Shown here one piece after another: positions 1 through 15,690 of a DNA stretch of 36,296 nt. The notes under the pieces are model-generated. The model ran no database searches, was not told the DNA's origin, and worked only from the letters and a program-made list of their open reading frames with translations. Positions within the stretch are counted from its first letter, which is position 1. Every line of letters begins with the position of its first letter. This DNA is from Chromera velia. Lineage: Eukaryota > Sar > Chromeraceae. The stretch is taken from contig JAHBMJ010001067.1 in the NCBI GenBank assembly GCA_018398765.1, positions 1 to 36,296 of the forward strand, given 5' to 3'. The position numbers and the translations under genes are program-made.

Positions 1-348
1 TCTTCGTCGTCGTCCTCCTCCTCCTCCTCCTCCTCAGCTATAGCAGCAGCATTGCCGAACCCTCCGGCTCCCTCCGAAGACCCTCCCCCTGAAGCCCCAC
101 CATTATCGCAACCCCCCTGGAGAAGGTCGTCACCAGGAAAATCAAGAAGGCTGCACCGAACAGAAGAGAACGAGCCAGAGCCAAATGCAGCCGCCGCCCC
201 CGATCCCATGCGAGCCCCCGTCTCCGCGCCAGCCGCAGCACCCAATTCCGCTTCGGCTTCTGCTTCTGCTTCTAGCGACATCCCCCACCGAGCTTCCACG
301 CATGACCAAAAGCATCAAAACCCGTCCCCTTCAGAACAGGAATCCTGA
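1..348 (+). CDS. Ser/Pro/Ala-rich open frame, 5' end outside window
   Basis: Frame 1 is open from the window edge to a TGA at 346-348, about 115 residues. It opens with a run of eleven serines made from TCC/TCG codons, then Pro-rich, basic and Ala/Ser-rich stretches (an Ala-Ser alternation near residues 80-90). I recognise no domain. It could be the 3' end of a gene that starts upstream, a low-complexity part of the gene whose last exon is the Rab exon at 2076, or a chance frame in GC-rich sequence. Nothing in it resembles a GTPase motif. Low confidence. Confidence 0.3.
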   Translation, partial: SSSSSSSSSSSSAIAAALPNPPAPSEDPPPEAPPLSQPPWRRSSPGKSRRLHRTEENEPEPNAAAAPDPMRAPVSAPAAAPNSASASASASSDIPHRASTHDQKHQNPSPSEQES

Positions 349-800
349 GAGAGAGAAGAGGTTCTGGAGAAGGTTTTCGGCCCCACCAGCACCGTCGCTC
401 TTTTGGTATGGGACTTTGAGAGTTTCGTTACCGCCGAAAGAGTCCTCACGCAAGATACGAAGACACAGCATCAGAAGAATCCCCCTCCGCAGGGGCGCCC
501 CCCCACCCCCCCACCCCTGTCTAAAGAACATGACGGTGCCGGTTCCCACGTGCAGTTCTGTTTCTTTTTTTCTTTTTCTGTTTTTTGTTTTTTGAATTTT
601 TTGTCTTGCCTTCTTTTCTTCTCTTTCTTGTCTTGAGTGGAAGCAGCAGAGGAGTAGCGTGTGAAACCAGTGATCACGTGAAAGTCTGTCGGGAGGTGGA
701 GAGGCAAGGGGCGCTTAACTCTCACCTTTCGGGCCCCCTGCCCACGTTGTTTGATTGTTGGTGCTGTTCTTTTGTCTTTGTTCTTTCCTTCTTTTTGTCT
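349..800. other. No recognisable gene; pyrimidine-rich stretch
   Basis: No conserved protein motif was found on either strand. The first part has moderate GC, and about 560-640 is T-rich with short CTTT runs. It leads into the CTGT microsatellite block. If the downstream Rab exon has upstream exons in this window they should be on this strand before about 800, but I could not identify one. Confidence 0.4.
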
Positions 801-1435
801 GTTGTGTTCATGAAGAAAAGGAGGGAGAAGAAGAAGAAACATATAGTCTGTCTGTCTCTCTGTCTGTCTGTCTAAGAAAAGACGATATAGTCTGTCTATC
901 CATCTGTGTGTTGTGTTCATGAAGAAAAGGAGGGAGAAGAAGAAGAAACATATAGTCTGTCTGTCTTTTTGTCTGTCTGTCTTTTTGTCTGTCTGTCTGT
1001 CTGTTTGTCTGTTGTTTTCATGAAGAAAAAGAGGGAGAAGAAGAAACATATAGTCTGTCTGTCTGCCTGTCTGTCTGTCTGTCTGTCTGTCTGAAAAGAC
1101 AAAATAGTCTGTCTGTCTGCCAGAAGAAAAGAAAAAACAGAAGAGAATGAAGAAAGAGGAAAAGGAAAAGAAAATATAATATAGTCTGTCTGTGAAGAAA
1201 AGGAGGGACAAGAAGAAACATGTTGTCTGTCTGTCAATCTGTCTTTCCTTCTTTCTTTGCTTTCTTGCTTTCTTCCTTCCTCCCTTTCTTCCTTTCTTTC
1301 TTTCTTCCTTTCTTTTTTTCTTTCTTTCTCTCTTTTTTTTTTTCTTTGCCTTTCTTTCTGCCTTTCTTTTCTGCCTTTCTACTTGTCTGCCAATGTTTCA
1401 GTCAGTCTGTCTGTCTCTCACAGACACATAGACAT

Positions 1436-1474
<39 letters not shown>

Positions 1475-1800
1475 GACAGACAGACAGACAGACAGAGACA
1501 GAGACACACACACAGAGTCTGTTGTGTTCATGAAGAAAAGGAGGGAAAGAAAACAAATAGTCTGTTTGAATGAAGAAAGAGAAAAAGGGAAAGAAAAGAC
1601 GATATATTTTGTCTGTCTGTCTGTTTGTCTGCCTGTCTGTCTGTCTGTCCATGAAGAAAAGAAGGGAGAAGAAGAAACATATAGTCTGTCTGTCTGTCTT
1701 TCTGAAGGAAAGGAAGAGAAAAAGGAAAGAAAAGAAAAGACGATGTATTTTGTCTGTCTGTCTGTCTGTCTTTCCTTCCTTCCTTCCTTCTTTTGTGTGC
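801..1800 (+). repeat. Composite CTGT microsatellite block with six copies of a dispersed module
   Basis: About 1 kb of (CTGT)n, (CTTT)n, (CA)n and (GACA)n repeats. It is punctuated by a module with the core GAAGAAAAGGAGGGAGAAG, followed by AAACATATAG and running straight into GTCTGTCTG. Copies lie at about 801-856, 909-965, 1011-1060, 1192-1235, 1520-1567 and 1649-1693. A second module of the type GAAAAGACGATATA, also followed by CTGT repeats, lies near 880, 1093, 1590 and 1733. All copies are in plus orientation, the strand of the Rab exon downstream. Open frames through this block are repeat translations and are not annotated. Confidence 0.9.
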
Positions 1801-2075
1801 TTTCCTTCCTTTGTTGCTTCCTATGTTGTCGATCTTTGCATGATGATGGAGGGTTTAGTATGCATGCCGCGTCCCCATATGTGAGGAGCGGATCTTGCCT
1901 AGTTTGTTCGAGTGGTCCTTTCCTTCCTTCCAGATTTGAGCCTAGGAGCAACTCTGCTCATCGATCAATTTTAGTGCGGCTTACGATTCGGGGACTCCAC
2001 GACACAGCAGAAAAAAAGAAGAGACAAGAAACAAGATCAAGACAGAGCAATGCATGCATGCATTGATGGCTGCAG

Positions 2076-2318
2076 GTCTCCCAGGAGGAAGGCCAACAAA
2101 AAGCGGAGAGTCTGCAGGCGACTTTCTTTGAGGCCTCGGCAAGATCGGGGGAGGGGGTCCGAGAGATGTTCACCGACATGGCAAGGAAACTCCTCGGCCA
2201 GAGCTCAGAGCAGACGCTCGCGGGGGAGGGCAGCGAACCGCCGCGAAGAGCCAGTCAAAGCCACACACTGGGAGAGCTGCCGCCACAAGAACCGATTAGC
2301 AGGACCTGTGCCTGCTGA
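2076..2318 (+). CDS. Rab-family small GTPase, C-terminal exon (Rab6-like)
   Basis: Last exon of a Rab GTPase, a membrane-trafficking switch. It starts after a TGCAG acceptor (2071-2075) in phase 0 and encodes 80 residues to a TGA at 2316-2318. It begins VSQEEGQQKAESL, followed by FFEASA, the G5 SAK-like nucleotide-binding motif (here SAR). REMFTDMARKLLG then matches the last helix of the fold. A hypervariable tail of about 40 residues ends TCAC, a CXC double-geranylgeranylation signal at the extreme C terminus. The EEGxxKAxxL and SAxxG spacing is closest to Rab6, whose tail is also CXC in many species, suggesting a Golgi role; the subfamily is inferred. The exons for G1-G4 were not found and are probably upstream of the window or hidden in the repeat-filled intron. 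Confidence 0.8.
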   Translation, partial: VSQEEGQQKAESLQATFFEASARSGEGVREMFTDMARKLLGQSSEQTLAGEGSEPPRRASQSHTLGELPPQEPISRTCAC

Positions 2319-3460
2319 CCGACAAATAGTGGATTTTCACACGTTATGTGCTACATGGTGTGATCACTGTGATGATAACTTTTTAATTTGCAGTCCACTA
2401 CTTCTATAATTGTGTATGACATTCATGAACAGATTTTTATGTACAAATTACAGTACAATCATAGATTTGGTCCTACATATAGTTTTTACTACTATTTTAC
2501 TAGTCTTTACTGAGTTGTATCTGGGTCCTGATCTGTATAGATCTGTAGTTATATAGTCTTAGATTTGTATATATCGATATTATTATCGATATACGCACGT
2601 GATACACCGAATGAGTTAGTTGAGTGCCTCGGGGGGCATCAGTGGTTTGAATTAGTTCGAATGATAATTATAACGTATCTCAACCATGTATGTTTATGCA
2701 AGTGCGTGCGCCGCACGGTGCACGCTGTCTTAGGGCCCCCGAGCCGGGCTGAGCTGCCCTCTATCCTGTCCCCCGTAAGGAAATGTATATTAACTCACTT
2801 TGATTCCATAAATTAATTTCACGAATTAACCCGGGGGGGGGCATCGATCTCCCCCCTAAAAAATAGAGTGGTCGCGCAATATCAGGGCCTCTCGGCTGAT
2901 CTCAGCAATTAAAGCTGCCTCCCGAGGCGATATCTCCAGACTTCTTCCTAGACTTCTTCATGGATCGATATCCTGCGAGCTAGGCAGCAAAACATAACCA
3001 AAAGCAAAAAGTTTACATTGACTTCACAATAGAAGGGCCAGTATATAAAATGAACGTAGAGGATTACTTCTTCTTTTATCGTTCAATCGAAGAAGTAGAG
3101 AGTAGAGCGTTTTGATTCTCCTGCAGAAGGACGCATGTAAAGCTCGACCCCCTTTGACTGCTTACCTAGAATATATCACTAAGATCCTTAAGTAGGTCTC
3201 ACCTAGACCGCCAAGTTCCTGAATTCTACTTTTCTCAGTGTACGTGACCGTCGTGACGTTACTGAAGAGCTATAACACTCCTAGTTATAGTATCCATTGC
3301 ATGTTCTGACTATCACTCGCCTTCGCTACACGAAGGCTACAGGTTCAGTCACTTTATTATCTAGTTCATTAATTATATTAGTATCATTATTATCTTTATT
3401 GATTGATTAATAATAACTTGAATCATCATTAAAATGTATCAAATGAAATTAGAGTCATTT
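2319..3460. other. Intergenic, AT-rich; no gene seen apart from the dispersed repeat
   Basis: Downstream of the Rab stop the sequence turns AT-rich, with many TATA and TTTAC runs. The dispersed repeat at 2601-2930 is the only feature I can support. Sequence at 2940-3460 has no conserved frame on either strand. Confidence 0.5.
2601..2930 (+). repeat. Dispersed repeat, copy 1 (SINE-like family)
   Basis: This stretch matches the reverse complement of 30097-30352 over most of its length. Shared blocks in the same order include GTTGAGTGCCTCGGGG, CATCAGTGGTTTGA, CATGTTTATGC, GCTGAGCTGCCCTC, CATCGATCTCCCCCCTA and TATCAGGGCCTCTCGGCT. Indels of 5-40 bp separate the blocks. It has no coding capacity, and its edges end near CCCGAGGC. 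I saw no clear A or B box, so its class is uncertain. Confidence 0.75.
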
Positions 3461-5150
3461 CCTGTTTGTTGAAGGGTTTGATGGCTAGTTTGATGGCTGG
3501 CTCAAAGGAAGAAATTCAAACAGAAAAGCGGGTTCAGCGTCTTCAATCTCTTTGATTGCGCGCTTCCCCTGTCCCTCCCCCGGCTCCGGGGGCCCTCCGC
3601 TTTTCGATTCAATTTTCTCTTTGTGTGTCGGGGTCCTTGTGTGCCTTTAATTCTGTTTTTGTTTTCTGTTCCCCCTCTTTCCTCCGCTTCTGCTTTTCTT
3701 CCTTCCTTCCTTCCTTCCTTCCTTGCTTCGTTCATTCATTCATTCATTCATTTCGACTTCCTGAACTTAGATCCCTGGATTGCCATGTCTGTTCCGACGT
3801 CACGTAGTAGATCGAGTGATCGACCATGTGACAGACATGCAAATGGACGCAGTTTGATGAAAGAAAAGATGAAAGAACACAGGGATAGAATAAGAACAAA
3901 CTAGAACGACATGAACCAGGTATTTTGAGGGAGACTGCAGACACGTGCTTTCTAGCATGCATCACACACACAGACGTTGATGCATTAATTTTTGGATTTG
4001 AGAACCATTCACAATTTTTCCTTCGCACCAGTGTATGCTCTGATTCTCTCTAAAATCCTCTGCTTTCTTTCGTGATTCAGAAGGCTCAACTGACTGGATC
4101 AACCAATTGAAGGGCCTAAAGCCCCCAACATTTTCCTTTCGCTTCTCATTCCTTTTTGTTGAAGGGTTTGATGGCTAGTTTGATGGCTGGCTCAAAGGAA
4201 GAAATTCAAACAGGAAAAGAGGTTCAGAGTAATCAGTCTCTTTGATCGCGCGCTTTCCCTGTCCCTCCCCCGGCTCCGGGGGCCCTCCGCTTTTCGATTC
4301 AATTTTCTCTTTGTGTGTCGGGGTCCTTGTGTGCCTTTAATTCTGTTTTTGTTTTCTGTTCCCCCTCTTTCCTCCGCTTCTGCTTTTCTGGTTTCCTTCC
4401 TTCCTTGCTTCGTTCATTCATTCATTCATTCATTCATTCATCCATTCATTCATTTATTTCGACTTCCTGAACTTAGATCCCTGGATTGCCATATCTGTTC
4501 CGACGTCACGTAGTAGATCGAGTGATCGACCATGTGACAGACATGCAAATGGACGCAGTTTGATGAAAGAAAAGATGAAAGAACACAGGGATAGAATAAG
4601 AACAAACTAGAACGACATGAACCAGGTATTTTGAGGGAGACTGCAGACACGTGCTTTCTAGCATGCATCACACACACAGACGTTGATGCATTGATTTTTG
4701 GATTTGAGAACCATTCACAATTTTTCCTTCGCACCAGTGTATGCTCTGATTCTCTCTAAAATTCTCTGCTTTCTTTCGTGATTCAGAAAGGCTCAACTGA
4801 CTGGATCAACCAATTGAAGGGCCTAAAGCCCCCAACATTCTCCTTTCGCTTCTCATTCCTTTTTGTTGAAGGGTTTGATGGCTGGCTCAAAGGAAGAAAT
4901 TCAAACAGGAAAAGAGGTTCAGAGTAATCAGTCTCTTTGATCGCGCGCTTTCCCTGTCCCTCCCCCGGCTCCGGGGGCCCTCCGTTTTTCGATTCCTAAA
5001 GCCGCCCAACTTTTCCGACTCTTTTCCTTTCGCTTTCTGCCCATTCCCTCGACCCGATTCTTCACAATTTCTCTTTCCGAATCCGTGCATATAAGGTCTC
5101 TTTCCAAATGCAGTCCTTCCTTTGCACTGGTGTGCGCTCTAGTAATCCTC
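3461..5150 (+). repeat. Large tandem repeat, units of about 690-707 bp, three copies
   Basis: Unit 1 starts near 3461, unit 2 at 4151 and unit 3 at 4858, each at a conserved TTGTTGAAGGGTTTGATGGC. Units 1 and 2 are nearly identical except for their internal (TTCC)n and (TTCA)n microsatellites: unit 1 has more TTCC, unit 2 more TTCA. Unit 3 copies the first part, then at about 4995 jumps to the end of the unit (CTAAAGCC...CCCAAC), so about 500 bp are deleted. It continues with more diverged unit sequence to about 5150. Frames in the units are short and not protein-like. Confidence 0.9.
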
Positions 5151-5276
5151 TTCTAGTTTTCCTCTTTCCGTATTGATTTGGACTCCCTGCTTCTGAAAGA
5201 CTGCCACCCACCGCCAGAGAGTGAGTCAGTCTTTCTCGGCAAGAGACCCCAGACTATCGATCACTTCCTGGATCTC

Positions 5277-9604
<4,328 letters not shown>

Positions 9605-11408
9605 CTGCACGCAGAATGTAGTCGGGTGCAGGAGAAAAGGCTTTGGCAAAAGGATGATGCAGATCACATGCACATTCACGTGGTCTGCACTTCAATCAAT
9701 AAAAATATCGTAAGCACAAGCTTTGTTGCAGTCTCTGGAATTTGTGGGCACATGCATATTTGGCTACGTTGTACTGAGAAGGACCATAGTGACCAGAGAA
9801 ATTACGAAAAAGGTGTATATTTCAAAAGAAAAAGGGGCGGAGCTGCATCCACTTTCCAGGGGCTTGCAGAAAGGAAGATGAACGTTACTATGAGAGGTCT
9901 CATCATGGCGGAAATCGACCGGTTGTTCGCGCAACACTGCAATGCAATGTGTGTACAACGAGAATTTCAGTTTCTCACACAGAGCCGTTCCTCGTCAGTT
10001 TTCCAACGGAGAGCGGAGTTCTAAGTCTTTGCAGTGCCCACTTAAGGGTAGCAAATTTCTCGGACCAGCACGGGAACGTGTGAAGCAACACATGCAGGTA
10101 CGCGTTCGTACGCTGTGTACGCGTTGCACGCATGGTTCGATCGAAGCATGCATGCATGCATGGGTGCATGCATCCATGAAATCGCGACAAAGGACCAGAG
10201 AGACACTAAAGAGATCCATGAAATCGCGACTTCGCTCATTTGACGCACGTACGCAAGCGCGCGCGTGCGAACGACCCGAGAAAGCGCGAAATCCATCTTT
10301 CTTCTATTCATATAGAGCTGCTGCATGACAGTGCATGTGCTCACTGCCCTGCAGTCGAAGGTTAAAAAGGTGATCGACGTCGATTCGACGATGCAGTGCA
10401 TCAATTGTCTGCGTTCATGCAAACAGAGCATGCAGCTTCGATCCAAACTCCAGTTGTTGGCAGTAGTTGGCAGAGAAAGTGAAAGAGAGAACAAGAGTTA
10501 ATTGGTAAAAGGGTCTGTACAGCAAGATAGACTGCTGCAGCTAGAGAAAAAGATATCAGACAGGAAAAAAGATATGTGAGAGAGCTCGTTTCATTCATTT
10601 TGGAAATTATTTTGGACCGCGGACCAAAAAAAGCGAGTGCACTGATCGAAACTTGTTTGAATGAAATGAGAGGACACGTTCAGGCGTCTATAGGCATTTC
10701 AATCAATCAATCAATCAATCAATTAGTGTGGCATGTTATTCAGCCTTTAGCTTCAACTTTCTATCGATTCAACCCAGGTGGGAGAAAGACACCCCAGCAG
10801 GGTATGATAATTCATCTTCATGCGGAAGCACAGAGCCTTAGCAGACTAAGCTGCGCCGGTTTGCTTCTTTTATTTACAACTGCATATATAGGTTATCATT
10901 CTGACTCATTCATCTTCGGTTTTGAAACTCTACGCAAAACCACAATTAAATAAGTAAATAAATATGCATATGCATCATACATATAAGCGCTCTCTAAACT
11001 TTCTGGGGCCCCTTTTTTAAAAAAACATACATAAGAACTTGCCAGGGTTGGTGATGATATTAATTCATTTATTTTAAGAAGCGGTGTAGAGCGGTGGTAA
11101 CACCTTCAAGTTGATATAGCGAGAAGGCCTAGCAAAAACAAATCAACGAATCAATCAAAATCAATCAATCAAAATCAATCAATCAATCAATCAATCAATC
11201 TAAATCAATCAATCAATCCAAATGAATCAATCAATCAATCAATGAATAAGAGAAAGAAATCAAGAGTGGAAGTAAAGTGTAAACAGACGCGACATTTTTA
11301 TTAATGTAAATAGACGTGACATTTTTATTACACTAAGTCTTTCTACAAAAGTAACAAAACTATTTCCGCCCGGGAGTAGAAAGCTCCACCTTCGGTTTGG
11401 CAACAATT

Positions 11409-11442
<34 letters not shown>

Positions 11443-11588
11443 CAGTTACGAAAGTGACAAAAAACATTCTCTTCTCTACTGTTTTTATTTCTTTTAGTTT
11501 CTTTTTTTACTTTCTTTTGCAGTAAGGTTTACCACCATCCATCTCAGTATGAAATTACATTCCCATTGAAAATTTCATTCACTCCTTT
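9605..11588. other. Gap between two minus-strand genes; no exon supported
   Basis: The 5' exon(s) of the repeated-domain gene should lie here, but none was found with domain similarity. (AATC)n runs occur near 10690-10722, 11141-11245 and 11407-11443. TTTATT at about 11484-11489 reads AATAAA on the minus strand about 100 nt past the archease stop and could be its polyadenylation signal. TGCATGCATGCATG near 10145-10170 is another simple repeat. Confidence 0.4.
11141..11443. repeat. (AATC)n microsatellites
   Basis: Two runs of AATC/TCAA repeats, 11141-11245 (interrupted) and 11407-11443 (clean), lie in the 3' flank of the archease gene. Confidence 0.9.
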
Positions 11589-12501
11589 CTAAATGTCGAC
11601 AAGAACCCATACTTCTGCCGGATGCTGTGCGCTGCTTCCTCCGTTTTGTTCCGCCTCTACTCCCCCTCCCTCTTTCTCTCCAGGAGGATCCACAGAAACC
11701 CCCTCCCCTACGCCGAGGCCGGGGTCCACCCCCTCGACAGCCGCCCCCCTGAGGAGAATGTTCATCTCGTGCATGGTGATGGCCTTGATCTCTGTACCTG
11801 CATGCATATACATGCATCTTATTACGCACACAGCGACACTCACACCATACCGCACAAGTGCGTACGCCCGTATGCGCGTACCCTCACTCACGCACAGAGA
11901 CGAACGGTCGACGCACGTGCTTCGATCAAAAGAGTCATGCACTCTATGCATGAATGAGGTCTGTATGCATAATTGGCGCACGCTAGCTTCAACGCTTCAG
12001 GAACGGCAGCTAGGCTTGAAAAGACCTGGAAGGAAGGAAGGAAGGAAGGAAAGAAGGGAGGAAAAACTTCAGACAGGCACTTAAGTGGATCCCACTGAAT
12101 GCGTGGCTCTCTCTCTGTCTCTTTTCTATCTGTCGGCTGTGTGTTTTGTTTCCTATCCGTCTCTCTGTCTGCCTTCCTTTCTGATTATCTGTCCGTCTGT
12201 TTTTCTCTTCTTCGATCTGTTTGAAAAGCTCACCTTGGCTGTGGCGCTCCCGGCAGAAAGTCTCCCCGTAACTGCATGTGAATGGAAGGAGGGAGGGGGG
12301 GAAGGAGGGAGGGAAGGAGGGAGGGAGGGAGGGAGGGAGGGAGAATTGAACGATCGAGAGGGCCTGGAGATCCCCCCGCCCCTTTTCTCGCTTTCTCTCC
12401 TCGTTTCAGTTCGAGGCATGCACGGACAGACAGACTATATGTTTCATGAACAGACAGACAGACAGACAGACTTCTCCCTCCTTTTCTTCATGAACACAAC
12501 G

Positions 12502-12533
<32 letters not shown>

Positions 12534-12991
12534 GGCAGACAGGCAGACAGAGAGGGGAGATCAATCTCAGCACGAAAAAGTCGCTAAAGGAGGGGGGGCG
12601 GAAGGCATAAGGCAAAGACTTACGGCCTGGTTGAGGGAGGACCTTCAGAGGGGAAAGGAGAGAAAAGACCAAACGAATTCAGAGAACTCGGCACAGGACT
12701 TCAAGAGAAAAAGGGAAAGAAGGCAGGAAGAAAAGAGGGAGAAAGAGAGAGTTTGCAAATGAAAGAAAAGGCTCTGTGCACCCCCTTAGGCTCTCGAACT
12801 ATCAGAATGTTCCCCCAAACTTCAGCCACCCCCCCATTCCCCCATAAACACCACCAACCACCTAACTGACTGGCTGACCCTCTCGCATCGACTCGAAACT
12901 TTCCGTTCTCCCCAGAGAAATCCGAAGACACAATCTCCACAGCCCTGCAAGAGACGCAACAACACAGCAAGCAACACGCACAGTATTCGTG

Positions 12992-13029
<38 letters not shown>

Positions 13030-14259
13030 AGGCAAGAGCGTGAAAGGGACCCCCCGTGCCCCTCACTTTTGCTCCCTTGTAAAAAGAAAAGCAAAGATGG
13101 GGGGCGGTGAATAAATTGTACCCGTACAAGCGGAGACCCCCCCCATCCTTCCATCTGATCCGTGGATGAAGTATTTCTTCCGTACAGAAAGAGACAGACA
13201 CACAGAAATATGTAAATACATAAGCATAGAATACATGAACATGTGTAGATGGAGAGGCAGAGAAAGAGAGAGTCATCGAGCCTGCCTACCTGCAGACGAA
13301 GTATTCGCTCCCGTAAAGAAAAAGACACTCGTCCAACAAATGAAAGAGGAGGTCCTTCAGGTCGTGTCCTGCATGCAGGCATGCAGGCAGGCAGAGAGAC
13401 ACATGCAGGCAGGCAGAAAGAGGGAGGGCAGGCCTGTCAGTCATTCTGTTTCTTTCTATTTGAAAACGAGGAAGGGGGGGGAACAGCGCTGCTTTTCCGC
13501 GAAGGACGAAACTGGAGAAGAGGTCTAACAGATTGTTCAACATACACAAGGGGACTGCTTGCAAATGAGAAGACAGAGAGACAGACAGACAGACTACATC
13601 GTCTTTTCTTTCCGTTTTTCTCTTTCTTCATTGTGTTCTGTTTGTTTCTTTCTTCTTTTGGCTAGACAAAGAGACAGACAGACCCTTTGCGTTGATTGCC
13701 CTGACGTCTCTTGTCTCCACCCTCGTCAGATCAGTCATGTAGTTGAACATTCCGACGCACGCACTCTCGAAAGCCCCCTTCAAGTCTTCACCCCCTGCAA
13801 TAATGAGGAAAGCAGAGGTGACGGGGGACAAAGAAAAGAGAAAAAAGAAGGGGGATAAGAAGAGGAAGGGTTTCAGGCCCAGCAGGCATGGAAACAGCTG
13901 CGGAGAAAAATCTGTTTGTTCGGGGACTGAAGAACGATTCATTGAAGAAGAAACAAACCGGTTATCACTGTAATTTATTTTGGCCATGCTATTCTGCATC
14001 AGTGAAGAAGGCTCAGGAAAGCAAAGGAAAAAGCATACTTTTATTGTCATACAGAGCGCTCCCCGAAAAAGAATTCTGTATGACAATGAATACTTGGAAA
14101 TGCAATTATGCATCAGTGAAGGGGGCGGAGGAAAGCAAAGGAAGAAGGCATCGATCGATCGACGAGAGCAGAAGGAAAAGAGAGGAAGTCTCGTGCTTCA
14201 ATGCGGGAAAGGAGACCGAAAGGCACCCACCCGATCTGTCTCTGAGAGAGAAAGAGAAA

Positions 14260-14297
<38 letters not shown>

Positions 14298-15011
14298 CGC
14301 ATCTTTTCGGAGATAGAAAAAAAAAGTTCTGTTCTGCTTCAGATCGACGAGCGCTCGAAAAGAAATTCCATAAAAAAAATAAAATTACGGGTGGGTGCAG
14401 CAGGGAGGTACAAACGAACAGACACACCCAATCGACTTACACGCGTGGACGATTACATCGGCTGTGTGGTCCTGATCTGCATCCCCACACAAATAATGAA
14501 TACATGCATAGATCTGCACCCCCACACATATAATGAACATATGCATAGATCTGCACCCCCACACACAGAATGAACATATGTATGCATGTATGTACTCACA
14601 ATATGCGACTGTGCAATGACATCTGTTTAGAAAAGGAGTTGACAGTTTGTTATGCAAGAACCTTGCTCGCACTCCCAGGCGAATCCAAAAAGAAATCAGA
14701 GAAATAGTTTTGCGGTGGTGCCACTGAATTCAGTCGAGGACACACACAAATACAGAAACAAAGAGGGACCACCATTTCCCCCCCGACAGACATTCAAAAT
14801 TCTGCAAACGGTCCAGTGCCGACTGAGAGACCTCAATGATCCCCCCCGCTCCCCCATCCCCCTCCTGTCCCGACGACCCAGATGGGTCTGCGGGAACGCT
14901 CCCCTCCGAGTCCTGTCTCGGGGGGGCGGGCGCTCCTCTGTTCCGTCTGGGAGGCTGCGGGGCAATACGCACACCGTCCACCTCATAGCTCCCGTCGTCC
15001 CCTGTGTCCAT
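11589..15011 (-). CDS. Archease (RtcB RNA-ligase cofactor), seven exons, complete
   Basis: Archease lets RtcB turn over during GTP-dependent ligation of tRNA exons, and of XBP1 mRNA in animals. Exons: 15011-14792, 14476-14441, 13794-13684, 13368-13290, 12944-12879, 12271-12234, 11797-11589; they sum to 759 nt (252 residues and TAG) with every junction in phase. The start is the first ATG after an in-frame TAA. Residues 1-60 are a Gly/Pro-rich extension. The family core follows: FEYQDHTADVIVHAWG (DHTADV at 76-81), AFESACVGMFNYMTD, DLLFHLLDECL, YGETF and GTEIKAIT. The protein ends VWVLVDI. In the family, the acidic residues of the DHTADV motif and the C terminus are thought to bind metal; both are present. 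Odd: a Gly/Glu-rich insert of about 40 residues lies before the terminal strand. Introns 3 and 5 carry CTGT repeats and the dispersed module. Confidence 0.95.
12286..12343. repeat. (GGGA)n microsatellite
   Basis: GGAGGGAGGG runs in an archease intron, between exons 12944-12879 and 12271-12234. Confidence 0.9.
12430..12552 (-). repeat. Dispersed module with CTGT repeats, reverse copy, in an archease intron
   Basis: On the minus strand this reads CTGT repeats, then TTGTGTTCATGAAGAAAAGG and AGGGAGAAG, more CTGT repeats, a second TTCATG, and AAACATATAG followed by GTCTG. The module is therefore split by an inserted CTGT run. It is in the sense orientation of the archease transcript. Confidence 0.85.
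13589..13682 (-). repeat. Second dispersed module (GAAAAGACGATGTA type) with CTGT repeats at an archease donor
   Basis: On the minus strand the intron after exon 13794-13684 opens with GTCTGTCTGTCTC, which is at once the 5' splice site and a CTGT repeat. About 50-90 nt later it carries GAAGAAAGAGAAAAACGG and GAAAAGACGATGTAGTCTG, the second module type also seen in the 801-1800 block. Sense orientation relative to archease. Confidence 0.75.
14260..14296. repeat. (GA)n microsatellite
   Basis: A clean GA run in the archease intron between exons 14476-14441 and 13794-13684. A similar shorter run is at about 13005-13030. Confidence 0.9.
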
Positions 15012-15690
15012 GTCTGTTTGTCCGTTTGACTGTCTGCCGCGCTGTTACGAGTGATAGAATTCAAACCGGAGGAATAAAGCCGGAGGCAGGTGAATTCTGT
15101 TGCCGTCTCCACCCGTCTCACTTAACTTGACAGAGCCGAGCGAATTACGCAAGCCTCCTCTCATCAACCAGACTGCGTGCCCTTAATGGCCGGCAGGGAT
15201 GCCCCTTTGGTCCACCTGCATGTTCTCGGACTCTTTGGATTTGTTCTGGAAAGTCGAAGTCCAGATTGAAAGACGACATTCATGTTGTCATTCGCCGCGG
15301 CGTGCGTCAACGCGAAGCCATCGCGAAGCCAGCTAGTGCACTGGCGCCCGTCAACGCGTGTTTCTCCTGGGGAAATTCTCCACAGAGACGGGCAAAGTGC
15401 ATGATTGAATCACGGTTTCTTTCACAGTGATCGATCAAATCTGACACCACACGTGGACACATAAGAGATCACCAGATCCCCGCCATTCATCTGACGCCCG
15501 TACATCTTTCTCTAGCTAGGAGCTCAGGTTTCCTGGACGTCTGAGAGGGTCCTGCTTGTCCCTCTCCCAAACTCCGAGTAGTCAGACCGTGTCACACTCG
15601 TCCGACTTTGTGGCAGTTTCTCTGTCGTGTTCTTAAGGCCCGGAGAGAGTCAGGGAGTTTTGCAGAGGAAAGAGAGGCCTGCTTGCAACA
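15012..15690. promoter_or_regulatory. Divergent intergenic region between archease and IMP3
   Basis: About 680 bp separate the two outward-facing start codons, so the region probably holds both 5' UTRs and a shared or abutting promoter. It contains GC-rich direct repeats such as GCGAAGCCA (twice near 15320-15340) and CGTCAACGCG (near 15306 and 15350). I found no convincing TATA box. Calling it a promoter rests on position only. Confidence 0.55.

Noticed and set aside
471-1237. Minus-strand frames rich in DRQTDRQT
   Set aside because: Translation of CTGT repeats and the dispersed module; no domain.
801-1800. CRISPR-like look of repeated modules separated by other sequence
   Set aside because: The spacers are themselves simple repeats, the module length varies, there are no cas genes, and the surrounding genes are eukaryotic.
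10404-10598. Minus-strand 65-codon frame with a hydrophobic stretch, as signal-peptide exon of the repeated-domain gene
   Set aside because: The donors available do not give the phase needed to join exon 9604-8963, and there is no other support.
11075-11135. tRNA-like GCGGTGTAGAGCGGTGGTAA
   Set aside because: It resembles an A box, but no B box or cloverleaf pairing follows.
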